Part shown: positions 39,229-51,052 of the stretch, in pieces
How the letters are laid out: the number at the start of each line of letters is the position of its first letter
Numbering within the stretch: position 1 is the stretch's first letter
From: Centropus unirufus
Lineage: Eukaryota > Chordata > Aves > Cuculiformes > Centropidae
DNA length: 64,000 nt
Direction of reading: 5' to 3'
Assembly: GCA_013397695.1 (NCBI GenBank)
Contig: VYZI01000113.1
Location: 124,001-188,000 of the forward strand
Program-made: the position numbers and the translations under genes
Notes under the pieces: generated by a model
The model's input: only the letters and a program-made list of their open reading frames with translations
What the model was told of the DNA's origin: nothing
Databases searched by the model: none

Positions 39229-39540
39229 TGAAGCAGGGGCTTTTGAAGTATTAGGAGCCTACAGGGAAACACTGGTGAAATAGCTTAAAGGTATTAAAGG
39301 GTGGTCCTGTAAGCTGGTGACGTGACTGGTCCAACTGAAGCGCTTCTACGTTAATGCATGCGGCATGGACAACAAACAGAATGAACTAGAAGTTGCCATG
39401 CTGTTAGAAAACTCTGACCTAGTTGTCACTACTGAAACTTGCTGGTGCAAATCCCATGACTGGCGGGTGGTTATTGATGGCTACGGGATATTCCAAGAGG
39501 ACAGGTGAGGAAGGAGAGGTGACCAGCTTATCAACAGTGA
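39229..39540 (+). mobile_element. CR1 LINE remnant, start of ORF2 (endonuclease)
   Basis: From about 39,339 the + strand reads 'RFYVNACGMDNKQNELEVAM' and then 'LVVTTETCWCKSHDWRVVID' and 'GYGIFQEDR', matching the N-terminal part of the APE-type endonuclease of CR1 ORF2 (family form: LYTNARSMxNKQEELE...ITETWWDxSHxW...GYxLFRRDR). The TET(W/C)W block carries the conserved active-site glutamate. The match ends soon after 39,510, so the rest of the endonuclease, the whole reverse transcriptase and the 3' tail are missing. Confidence 0.9.
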
Positions 39541-42500
39541 GTACTGTTGTAATTCTGGGAACTTTACATGCGGTTTTCTTTGCTTAAAAAAAGAAAAAAA
39601 AACACTGAGAAAGATCTGAATTCATTGGTGTTCAACTTTTATGGAAATTGCTGGTAGCTTAGGAGCTGAATAAATGAACCAGTTTTTTTCAAAGGAGTTA
39701 TCACTTTCTTACTGAGTGCAATAGTCATTAATTTTAACATAAAGCAGCCAATGTGCTGTACACAGAGGGAGCATAAGTATCTGTAATTTCTCCAGAAGTA
39801 TATTGAAGAGTAATGTAAATATCCTGATATATATTAATCTAAGGTGTCATTCCTTAGAGAAGAAGGTACACTGAATTTACCAGAAATATACATTTGAAAG
39901 AGGTTGCATATTCAATTTATGTCTGTCTTGGACTTTGGATTTGTGTTTGAATCCTATCCCTGTTAATAATACTGTTTGGGGATTTGAGTACAATAGAAAT
40001 AGTGAAGATTATTCAGCATGAACTACCAGATTTGGAAGCATAAACAGTTTAATGATGTAAAATCAATAGCCTAAGCGAGGTAAGGAGGTACTATATAATT
40101 TTATGGTATTTTGAACTTTTTTAATAAGTAAGATATTGATTTGACTATAAGTGAGCATCTTGCAGAGTAAGCCACTTTTGGAAGAGTGCAGAAGTTTCAA
40201 GGCTAGAAACCTAGCACCAGTTGCTCTGCTGAGCAGATTGGTTAGATTGTGTTTTGTAAATGTATTCAATGACTGCATTTTTAATCAAGTGTTTATATCA
40301 AATAGAATTTTACCAAGTAGATTTTTCTTTAATGAAATGAATTATTTCATACTTCTGTTTCTATATTTCAGTAGAAATCTGTGATTAAATCTTTCTTCTT
40401 TGCAGTTCTGGTTTGAACAGAGTATTTATCCCACATTCCAGGAAGGGTCAGCTTGAAGAAAACATATACTCTCATAAGATAACTAAATTGCAACCAAATG
40501 TTTCTATATGAATGGCTGAGTAAATATTGTTATAAAGAGATTTTAAGTATAATAATTATTCTGGAAAATTTATGAAAAGATGATAGAGCAGTGCAGCATG
40601 CTACAAATTATGTGGGGCAGAACAGGTTACTTGTTTGAGGATTGACTTTATGGTCTCAATTCCCTTACCTAAATCACGCAAGTGAGGTGCCCTAAAGTAT
40701 TCCAACAGCCAGTTCAGAAGGTACTGCTCTCGCAATAGTGTTCCTCACCCAAGGGTTTTAAGGAACAAACTTGTTACAGAATAGAAGAATCCTCTTATGG
40801 ATAATAATTTATCAGTTTCAGAAGCAACTGCAATGGAGAGAAGCACATAGTGAGAAAACTAATGTTCATCAGATTCATGAATTCACTGGCAGTGGACTAA
40901 AAAGTAAAATGACAGACCTTTCTAAGAATCAGAAAAGAAAATCTAAATTTTATACTGAAGAACTTACTGTACAATGAGAAATAAGGAATACTTGGTATGT
41001 GTTCCACATAATTTATTCTATGTCTGCTCACCTTTTAAGCCAAATCTAAGGCTGACAGAGAATGAAACAGAAGAATACTATGATATATATAAGTTCAATG
41101 GTAAAGTAACAGGTGAAACTCATTGTTAATAAGAGAATTAATGCTCATGAGGAAAAAAACCCAGCACCTTAGTAATTCACATATAATGAGGGGAACACCT
41201 CATGAGTAATTGTAAATTAGCTATTTGCATTCATAGGAGACATGATATGGGAATTATTATTAATAGTTGACTGAGAATTTCAGGTCACTTCTTAGTGAAA
41301 AACATATATCTACACTAGAATTTTTTATTTCTCTATTTTAACCTAGATGTTACATTATAAAATATTTAATAAATATAATTTCTTGCAGAAATATACATGT
41401 ATATGACAAATAATAAAAATATGCATTGTTATAATTTGTATTCTAAATTATATTTATATTAAAATATTTTAAAGAATTATTGGAAAGGAGTATCAAAAGA
41501 CAAGGAAAATATCCTTATTTAAGTGCTGCGTGTGTCACTGTTTTGAATAGTGTATTTGTCTCTGCTTAAATTCCTTGAAAAATAGTATGAGGAATGCACA
41601 GAGAGAGAAAGAGGAAAACCCAGAGGCACAGATTGGTTTCTGTTTGAAGACAGAGAAAACAAAATAAATTAAAACCACTTAGGTTTCCAAACATGGTTCT
41701 ATGAATATAAAGAAGCAAGGCTTCACACCCACATAATAGTATGGAAATAAAAATACATATGAATTTTAAAAGGAAGAAAAAAATCTTAAGGAGCTGAAGT
41801 CTGACAGTGGATATTAGACAAAATGGCTAGCTGCAGTTTCTAGCTGAGACAGTAAATGGACTCAGGGGAATATACTAACTTAAATGTTCTCTCCTTGTTT
41901 CTTATACTTTAAGCATATAACATTGGCCACTAATTCCATAATAAGCAGTTATTAAACAGTTTTTGCCTCTTTTGAGTACTGCATCTCTGTTTAGTGGAAA
42001 TAAAGAATTGGAGCAAAGCTTTTTGAAATATAAAGTATACCGAATAACTTCTGCCTAATGGCAGCCCCATGTGAACTAAGTGAAAGGTAAAATAAAGAGA
42101 CAAGATAAAGAAATTTTAAACATCAGTGTGGTAAAAACATGGGGTGGAACTAAATCTTTATTCTGTAAGGCCTTAGAAATAAATTAATATTTAAATAATT
42201 TCAGAGGACCAAAGGATGTTATGGATAGTCAGTTGAGACCACTAGAAAATACCAGACTACTCATATGAATTAACATGTAAGTTATCTTTTCTAATCTTGA
42301 AATCCTTAAAGATATGCAAGAGTTGTGTTGTAATATGTATAGCTTATATTTACTTAAGTATGTTGCATGAACACCCCTGGAAAAACTTGCAAAGTTTGTA
42401 TGTATCTGCCTGACAATCTGATTTCACAACTATCATAGCATAAGCAAAGTCACTACATTGCTTTCTGGGAGATGCCTTAGTGATGTGAAAAACAAGAAGA

Positions 42501-45500
42501 AAAATATCTTTTCAATGGCATTTCACCAAAATTGTCAAGTATAATTGGATAATACTTGCATATTTCTTGGCCTGTTTTTTTTCAAAGGTGGCCTCTCCTC
42601 TGTCTTCTCTGGCTGTGCAGCTGCTTAATTTGGATACTGTTTTGGTCTGTCACAAGTCCCTTGGGTGACAGAAAGTGAGATTCATGCTTTATTCATCTTT
42701 GATTAAGGCACATGCACCATCCTCCCACCCCTTCCAAAATTCTCAGAAAAATATATACTGTCTACAAGACTAAAGTAGAACTGTTCTTTTTTTTTCAAAT
42801 TTTCCAAATGTTGATAGAAGAAAAATAGAAAATAGTTAAATCCTATTTAAAAATGCTAAACTCTGTATTAGTAGTGTTGAAAATCTTTGATCTTTTTCTC
42901 ATGAAACATGTTTAAATGTTAATTAACTATTAATTTGACCCTGAAATTTTTTAAGCCTATTTATGTCTAGTTTTTGGGAAATATATTTTATATGATGTAC
43001 TGTGCACTTAATAAAAAAAAATATTTAAAGTACCTGTAGTTATTCTTATATTTGTATTTAATGAACTATGGAAAATTTTGTGGCAGCTTAAAACTCAGTA
43101 AGTCCACCGTGACTCCAAATGAAAAATAAACAAAAAAAAATAATAGTACTTGTATAATAAAAAACCTAAAAGCTACACAAATAACAATGATTCATTAAGT
43201 TAAAAATACAGAATATTATCCAGACTCTGAAATATGAAATGCTGTCAAATTATAATCAATGAGTAAACAAGGTCTAGATCAGCAATGCAAATTTTAGTTC
43301 AGAAATACATCACTTTGCTCCAGAGTGCATGGTATAAGTGTCCTTTAAAACCTCACTTTCTACTTGTTTGATAATATAATCATTAAAAGAAATGTATGAA
43401 AATCCTTACCGTTTGTTCTGTACCTCCAAATAGAAATAAGAAGCAAGTTATTTTAATTATCAGGAATATATAGAGTTGATACCTTATTTCTTTCACTTTG
43501 GCTAAATGAACCACCAAAATCTGCAATTGTAAAGAAGCTTTGAAAATTCATTTTTATTCCTTCCCTCTAATTCATCTCTTTAACAGTGTAAGTCTTTAAG
43601 GACAGATCATAATTTTTGTTAGACAATAGGATAGTATTAAGGAGAACTGTGTGGTTTTGGTAATAGTTTTTAAATAAATAGCCACTGAAGTTTTGCAATA
43701 AATTCAATAGTAAATTTAAATAATATTTTGAAAAAACGTTTTTTTTTCTAATTTCTGCAATACCTAATAAAAACTAAAGACATCCTATGTGCTTTGGGGA
43801 TTTTTAGGCGGTGTGACTTTTAGGTGACTTCTTTAATTTCCATTTTAAGTGTTCAACCATGTAGCAGGCAATGAAGTCAGATACTGAGCATATAATAATT
43901 TTCTCTTCTTTTGGACAAATACAAAGGAGAGGCCTTTCAGGGTCAAACAATTTTCAAAACAATAAGGACTCTATTATTTTACACCAAATGGAGCTCAATT
44001 ATATGCAGTTTATATGGAGGGTGGTGGAATATGACTGCCCTTACTGTCTTCTGTGAACTGATCATGCTCCAACTTAATTTTCATTGTATGGAGAGATATT
44101 CCACAGGTGCACAAATAGGAGAAAAGAGGAAACTGTTCGTAGGTAGTTTTAGCAGGTGCAACTTCTAAACTGATCTGATTCTGACTGTCCCAGTTACAGT
44201 GATGCTAAGAACTAACTCATAGGCAGTGAAGGAGAATGCCATTCCACAACATGCTTGAATTCTCAGCATTCTGAAATAATCTTTTCCAGTGTTTCAAGTC
44301 AGTGAGCTAGATTTGTTATCATAACACCATAAGAAAGCTCTGCTAGAACACGTGATTAGCAGTTCTGTTTTGGTTGGAAGTATGAAGGGCTCCCGAGGAA
44401 CATTTTTCACTCTGCAACTTGGTACCATCACTTTGATATCCAGTTACTGAACAGGTGCAAAAGAAGGAACTTTAAACTATTAATGTAAAACCTCTGTCTA
44501 TAATATAGCTTGTTCTATTTGTTTTAAGTCATTCACTGCTTAATATATTCTGTGAGAGATCTAGGAGAGAAACCTATTAGAAAAGCTGGAGTACCAAAAA
44601 AAGGTACTTGAAATGGGAACTGTTTGAATAAGCGATGATAAATGAGAAGAAATCTTAAATTTTATTAACAGGGATACTCAGGATGACATTGGTTTTAATG
44701 GAATATAAGGTAGGTGGTTAAAGTAGTATAGTACATTAATCTCAAGCTTGAATTTGAGTTATAAGTATGAAAGCTAGGCAAGCTGGTAAAAGTCAGCTAG
44801 AACGCAAATGAAACGGCAACTTTTAAGTGGTTTTACCAAGTTTGGTAGACCTGTCCCTAGAGAGAGGCAGCAGACTTCTGCAGGATCCCATTACTGAGAC
44901 TGTGAATAGAGGCTAGTGTCTGTTTTAATTCCTTTGATATCTCCACAACAATCGATTCTATGCAGTCCAGCCATAGAGTGACTATGAGAATGACTGTTAT
45001 ATGAAGAATGATAGGATTCAGAATCACATTCTGTGTAACGGTATTGTCAGGAGCATGACTGTGATTATACGGCAGAATAAGTGATCCCCAATTTGTTCAC
45101 ATTTTATGCTCAGCTGATTTTCTATAAAAAAGGAAATGTTAAGCATGACTAACATTCTGTGCACACTCTTGACTCTTAGGGCAGGCATATAATGTTCTAT
45201 ACTTATTCATATATATCTTTATTCTTACCAGAGATTTCTAAAATTACAGAGTAAGTCCATTGCAAGCAAGGTACAAAGGGAAAAAGTAATAAATACTAAT
45301 GCATAAGTCAGCCTCCATAGAAGTTCATTTCTGACCCACATTCCAGGAGTAAATAATGCAAACTAAACAATACAGAATGAGGATCAGTGCTGTGTTGCCT
45401 GTTTAGCATAATAGTTTCCACACAGATGCTGACTATCAATAATCAATATCGAATATTTCTAATAGGTAACTTAAACCACTTACAAAATGCAAGGTCCATT

Positions 45501-47317
45501 AGGAACAACATAAGAAAACTCTTATGCCATATGTATCCAAAAATTCCATGAGTGTAATTATTTTAGGCCTTCCATGGTTCTGATCTTAGCTTCATTCAGT
45601 TGTGACCTTTTTGTCCAGTCAAAAATACCTCTGACACAAATTGTCTATAACTTATTCAGCATGTGCTGAAAGGATTTTCTCATAATTTTCAGGATATAAA
45701 TTTCTCAAGGCCTTTAACATTAGAAACAGTTTTGATTGTTCCTCCAGATCATTGTATAGCTCCCTTTCTAATAGTAGTATCTAATTTTGGTTCTAGAGGG
45801 CCACACTTTAATGACAGCAGGATAATGCAGGTCTAGGTCACCCAACTGGTCCAGTTTTGTCTGGAAAAATAAAATTTTGTGTTCATTCAAATAGAAAGTA
45901 ATTTTTTTATAACCTAGTTTGAAATATATATAACCTAGTTTATAACCTAGTTTGAAAAGTTGCAAACAGTACAAACTGGGTTTTTACTATCACTACAGGA
46001 TGGACAACTTACAGAGTGCAGATGAAGTGTTGAAGATGATTTCTGTAGCTGCATAATTGTGTGCATACATATTGTACGCATTCTAGCATATAGATATTGG
46101 TATTGAGTGTTAAAATGTACCTTTAAAATTTAAAGTCTGAAATCAGTAATTTAACATTCTGTTTTAATATTAAAATTGCAAATAAATGACTACCTTTCCT
46201 GCTAGAAAGAATCAAAATGTTGCAGGAAATATTAAGAGTAGCCTTGCCCTTCCTTTCCACATTTCTTTATATAGAATTTCCATTTTTGAAAGTGAAATAT
46301 GTGTAAGGAGTCTGCAATTTTAAGCTTTGTCTAAGAAAAACTGCATGTAAGTAGTACTTTTTCCAGTTTTCAGTGCATCAGCTATTTCTGGAGACATTCA
46401 CTAAATGTCATTAGTCCTAATACAAAAATGTTTATGTAGTTTCGTGAAGTGGCCAATGACCTAATAGTTCTTAAAAATCTGTTTCCTTTTCTTTTTTCAT
46501 TAGTTTGTAACAAATTATAGAATGTTTGTGCATGGTAGTGTTTTGTCAGTTCAGATCATCTGCCATGTGATTTGTGAGATTCTGAAACAGAAACAACCAA
46601 AAACCCAAACCAAAGGAAATTTTTTTCAAATAGTCTACCCTGAAGTTTGTATTTCATTACAGTGAACTCTTAGGAAAAAATGGGAAGATAACTTAATAGA
46701 CTGGAAATATTCCTATAATGCTGACATAGTCAATAAAGCTTATAGTCTCTACTATAATTTCAATAATGCAATTTAAATATTCCTCCAGAATGTTGGCAGA
46801 AAATACAGTACTTTGCTTACATTTTTACTTCAGTGCTGGTAAGGTAAAGATAATGATAGACGTATGAAAGATAATTTATGTTGATATCTTTCAGGTTGTG
46901 AATTACATTACAGGGTACTGTATGTAAAAAAAAAGTTGATGAACATGCCATTGATAATCATCTTTGTTCCTTTGTTTGAGAAAAACAGTGTTGGGCTTTT
47001 TACCACTGGTTTTCTGTTATGTCCTATCTTTTCAGAGGCTTTTCCTTATTGTTTTCTCAGTGAACCTCTTGTACGAGTATTGAATAGTGATAAGAAAATG
47101 TTCAGTTCAGCACAACTGAATCAATACTGTGGTCCCAAATACTACAACCCTTTTTCTATTTTTCATTTTGCTGCTGTGCCGCATGTATTACTCTATTTCT
47201 ATTATATTTTTTCAGGTCCACAGTAATGGAATATCAAAATTGTAAACTTTTATTATACGACTTGTGCCGAAGTAATATTACAGTCTGTCACTGAACTTCT
47301 ACATTTTATTTTGACAG
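39541..47317 (+). other. Intron 1, 3' part
   Basis: About 7.8 kb of AT-rich sequence with no supported exon. It contains a small TAACCTAGTTT repeat (listed separately) and ends with a usable splice acceptor: a T-rich tract and TTTTGACAG at 47,309-47,317. Confidence 0.55.
45909..45957. repeat. Interrupted TAACCTAGTTT repeat, 3 copies
   Basis: Exact copies of taacctagttt start at 45,910, 45,931 and 45,943, two of them followed by gaaa. This is a small local duplication in intron 1 with no visible function. Confidence 0.85.
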
Positions 47318-47456
47318 GAACAGACCTGTAAAGATGTTTATGTGGTGGTCAGCTGTTTTACTTCTTGGATGCATTTTGCTGGGAGCAGACGGGTGGCCAG
47401 CCAAGGAAGGATATGACTTTAGGCCCCATCAGCCTTTAGTAAGATTACGTCACAAG
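47318..47456 (+). CDS. First coding exon of an unidentified secreted or membrane protein (partial gene)
   Basis: The exon begins after the acceptor TTTTGACAG, has 16 untranslated bases, then an ATG at 47,334 with a favourable A at -3. The 41 codons to the donor (CAAG|GTACAG, GT at 47,457) encode a textbook signal peptide: a short start, a hydrophobic core (AVLLLGCILL) and a likely cleavage site after ADG at residue 20, satisfying the small-residue rule at -3 and -1. The mature N-terminus starts WPAKEGYDF and continues as a polar stretch rich in Arg, His and Pro, ending RLRHK. Coding phase at the donor is 0. An alternative donor, TTTA|GTAAGA at 47,439, has a better intron side but a weaker exon side. 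Without splicing, the frame ends at 47,546. The rest of the gene lies beyond the window. I do not recognise the family: too little of the mature protein is present. The exon arrangement (CpG-island UTR exon, long intron, short signal-peptide exon, long intron) is common in genes for secreted and cell-surface proteins. Confidence 0.8.
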
Positions 47457-47759
47457 GTACAGATTATTCTTGAGCACGTCTGGTTTTTAATCTGTGATCA
47501 GGGGATAAATTATAGGCCAGGCTTGTTGTCTTTGTTGTTACTGTAGTAATGTTCAGAAATTAATTTTTTTAGTAACACCTGCAAAAATACAGACTGGATT
47601 TGAAAAGTAATCAGTTGTTTTGATTTGAAACCCTAAAAATCCTTTAAAGGTAGTGGGCTGCACTCTTTTTTACCTTCACAAACTGGAGATTATGTATATT
47701 AGCAGAAATTCAGGCAGTCAGGAGAGGTTATGTATTAAAGCAACTGTCAAAAAACTTAA
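47457..47759 (+). other. Intron 2, first part
   Basis: Sequence directly after the donor. No further exon or repeat is seen before the duplicated cluster. Confidence 0.55.
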
Positions 47760-47774
47760 GACAACGACTTGTCG

Positions 47775-48156
47775 CAGTACTCACTGGATTTGAAACTGAG
47801 CAGCAACTAGGGGAAACACCCAACAAACTAGCAAGGTGTTGAAGTTAACCGACCAACAAAAGCTTGTCTGCTTGAGGCAGGATGTTCAGAATGCGAACTG
47901 AATTTAGGAGCGTTGAACTATTTCTCTTGAATTACATTCATCATTTACCTGCAACAAATAATTCAACTTGTATAATTTAATTGAGACAGTTGAAATGTTC
48001 AATATGTTTCAGAGGACTAATAATGCACATCAGCTTTTATTAACATTACATATATCATTTATCTACAGCTTCAAAGTTAGCTGATCAACAAAAATTTACC
48101 TGTATGAGTCAGAGTGTTCTCGGTGCTCACTGAACTTGAGAGTTTTGAACAATGTC
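47775..48156. repeat. Local repeat cluster A0-A1-B1-A2
   Basis: Two ungapped copies of an 84-base unit A lie at 47,841-47,924 and 48,073-48,156. By eye they agree at about 58 of 84 positions, both keeping blocks such as 'aagtta', 'caacaaaa' and 'ttgaac'. A shorter possible third copy (A0) at about 47,775-47,800 shares the 'actcactg' block. Between A1 and A2 sits segment B1 (47,921-48,063), which nearly fills the gap and has a close copy 3 kb downstream. All reading frames carry stops, so this is not coding. The family is not recognised; it may be an old uncharacterised repeat or a purely local duplication. Confidence 0.65.
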
Positions 48157-50300
48157 ATAGTGCTGATGTTTCCTGAGATACTGGGTTCCCAGCTTCAAGT
48201 ACTATATTTCATTCAAAATCTGCCCACCTGCCACACATTTTTCATGAATCCAGGACTCCCAAAATACTTTTCTGCTTACAAATCCTGCTCTTCTGAAAGC
48301 TAGAAGAGAAACTTATGTAGTGGTTCTGTAAAACAAGGAAGAGGGTTGTAATATCTCCATGAGCTGTCTGGAGATAGCATAGATCTGATCAACTTAGTTT
48401 CATCTCGACATGGTAGTCATGGGAGCACATCTGAGTAGGTCTAAACCCACACAAGCCAACAAAGATGATAAAAGCACTTCTTTTCTCCTTTCTTCTGAAT
48501 CTGGGTTTTCAATTGGAGAGTCTGTATTACAGACAGAAATTCTAAATGTTAGTTTCTATTAATGTTTCCAGATCTGGGTGGTTTAATTTCTCAATACATT
48601 TTTTAAAAAAATGAAGGCTGTTTCTGTTTGGTCCTCTTTTCAGAGAAAAATGATCTATAATAATATGATTCTATCTTAGTATATGAGGAGGAGCAGCTTA
48701 TTACTGAGTTATGCTTAAACAACTGAAATAATTGTCCATTAATTGATTATTGTATACTATATATGTTAAATATAGATTTTTTTACAATGAAAATTAAATA
48801 TTAAAATTTAAATTTAATTATAAATTGTGCATCTCTTAGGGAATGTTGTTGAATCAGAATAAAGAATGCATTAAGCCCCAGACAAGTAATAAGTAACTAT
48901 ATAAGCACACAGGTGTTCATACTGAGTATTTTGCAAAATTAGAAACTGTCTCGTCAGTTTGCTTCCATTTGTCAGCTTTAAACAGAATAAACAAAATAGT
49001 ACAAGGAAAAAACATACTTTCAAATCAAGAAGGAATCAGAAAGACCAGTAAAAGAAACATGGAATGAACTGCAAGAGTGGGAAATTACACATACAAAAAA
49101 AACCCTTTCACAATAAAACCATAAAGAACATATGAAGAATCAAGGGCAGGACATAAGGTATAGTGGACACCATTTTTTGGGAGTAGATGGTCTCTGTCAC
49201 TGATATTATATAGCATGTGGACCTCATGGTAAGGTGATTTTAATAATACTGTTCCTTAATAATGCTTCTAATCCTTTGGTAACTCTCATAATACATAGAA
49301 TAGGCTTTCATAAGCATTTCAGGTTTAATATTGGAGGGTTCACACGTACACATATGCCTGTGTCCACGTACATATATATACACAAACATGAAAGGTCAAT
49401 ACTTTTCCTCTATTATTCTTCCCTTACATATTTTTTAAATCATATGTAAAAATATGCATATGTAAAGAACAAAAACAAATGGCATATCCTGTAGACTTTG
49501 ACTTCTAAAAGAATATAAGGCTTAAAAAGAAAGAAAAGGAAGGATAGAAAAATTAGTAAGAAAAAGAATAGTCAACACATGATATAAAAAGTTATTCTGA
49601 GAAGCAGAGAAAATGAGGTGGTTCTTTTTCTTTTTTGTAGACACGCTACCTAGAAAAAAAGGTCTAGTGTAGTTCAGCTTTCAGTATTAAGGAAACATGT
49701 TAGTATTAAAAAAATAAGAATTGAAAAGCTTTCAAAAGTCAATTTTTAAATCCAGTTCTGACACCGATACACCTATTCAAAGCATGTAAATAATACAGCA
49801 AAGGAGAATTCTCCTTCAATCAAACACCTAATATATCAGCTGCTTACATCAAGGTATGCCTATAGAATAGTCATTACAAAACAGAGTACAATAATGAATA
49901 TCAGCAGTCATATTTGCTTTGATTAAGCAATATGTGTGCAAGTTTATGAGTGCAAAGATTAAAAAAAAAAGAAGAGTAATCATTCTTGCTCTAATGAGGG
50001 GTAATTTATCTGACTTGAACCGTCCAAACAGAGAAACTCCAAATGTCAGACTGCAGGGAAAAACAATCCTGTTGGCATTTAAGTGTTATCTTGAAAAAAA
50101 ACCTATTTGCATTCATGGTGAGAACAGGCCTTCATGTATAAAGGTTTTGTTCCTGTAAAGGGGATTATGAACAAATTCAGCTCCTCATGCACAGAAATTA
50201 AAAGTAGGCTTTTAGTCTGATTGCATGATAGTCTGAACCCATAAGGAAAAACACGCATAACAAAAAAACTTTAAAAATAGGATAAATTTTTATGCATAAG
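48157..50300 (+). other. Intron 2 sequence
   Basis: AT-rich non-coding sequence with a short alternating CA/TA patch at about 49,340-49,390. No gene is supported. Confidence 0.55.
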
Positions 50301-50304
50301 GAAA

Positions 50305-50510
50305 CATTTATTTATTTTTTTTTTACAATGAGGCTGAGTGAGCACTGGAAAAGGTTACCCACGGAGGCTGTGCTTTCTCCTTTCCTAGACATTTACAAAA
50401 GCCAACTGGACACTGGTCCTGGGCAATCTCTAGGTGACCAGAGAGGGGAGCTGAACAAGGTGACCGCTAGAGATCTTTTTCCTTCTTAACAATTCTATAA
50501 CTAGATGATT
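50305..50510 (+). mobile_element. CR1 LINE remnant, 3' end, next to assembly gap
   Basis: A CR1 3' end in + orientation: 'tacaatgaggctgagtgagc' then 'actggaaaaggttaccca', a 'tttcctagacatttacaaaa' block, 'ctggacactggtcctgggca', and a terminal 'aattctata' region at about 50,490. It lacks everything upstream. It ends about 10 bases before a run of N. Confidence 0.85.
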
Positions 50511-50519
50511 AATTCTAAT

Positions 50520-50675
50520 NNNNNNNNNNNNNNNNNNNNNNNNNNNNNNNNNNNNNNNNNNNNNNNNNNNNNNNNNNNNNNNNNNNNNNNNNNNNNNNNN
50601 NNNNNNNNNNNNNNNNNNNNNNNNNNNNNNNNNNNNNNNNNNNNNNNNNNNNNNNNNNNNNNNNNNNNNNNNNNN
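50520..50675. other. Assembly gap (N run)
   Basis: 156 unresolved bases. Any open frame spanning it is an artefact. The true length and content are unknown. Confidence 0.99.
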
Positions 50676-50912
50676 AAAAAAGACAATATCCCTTAATCCA
50701 CTGCTTTAATAGGTTGACAGTAAAATGTCAGATGAACTACATGGAAAAGTTCTATATGTTTTAATAACAAATGTTTGTCACACAAATCTGATTCATCAGT
50801 AGTTCAAAAACTTTTGAAATAATTTTACTTAAGAAAAGACTGATATTGTCGAGGTTTGTACTGTCCATCTCCGCTTGCAAAAGGACTCTGTCTTCAATGT
50901 TTAATGAGGCCA

Positions 50913-51052
50913 CCTCTTTTGAATTACATTTATCACTTACCTGCAACAGATAATTCAACTTGTATAACTTGAGACAGTTTAAATGTTCAATATGTTTCAG
51001 GGGACTAATAATGCACATCAGATTTTATTAATATTTTAGATATAATTTATCC
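50913..51052. repeat. Segment B2, copy of B1 at 47,921-48,063
   Basis: A direct-orientation copy of B1, about 3 kb downstream. Long shared runs include 'ataattcaacttgtataa', 'aatgttcaatatgtttcag' and 'ggactaataatgcacatcag'. By eye the copies agree at roughly nine positions in ten, with one 4-base indel. B2 is not flanked by recognisable A units. The divergence is too high for an assembly duplicate and too low for an ancient repeat family unless it has been conserved. Confidence 0.88.

Noticed and set aside
47334..47456. Assignment of the signal-peptide exon to a class 3 semaphorin because it ends in a basic RLRxK-like motif
   Set aside because: The resemblance covers only a few residues, and the rest of the N-terminus does not fit any class 3 semaphorin I know; naming it would be a guess.
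47844..47900. A1 and A2 read in one frame give similar peptides (KLTDQQK.. and KLADQQK..) with several silent differences, hinting at duplicated exons
   Set aside because: Both copies carry stops at the same three positions soon after, and most differences are transitions, so a shared non-coding ancestor explains it.
50501..50696. Open frames of 61-63 codons crossing 50.5-50.7 kb
   Set aside because: They consist almost entirely of unresolved N bases.
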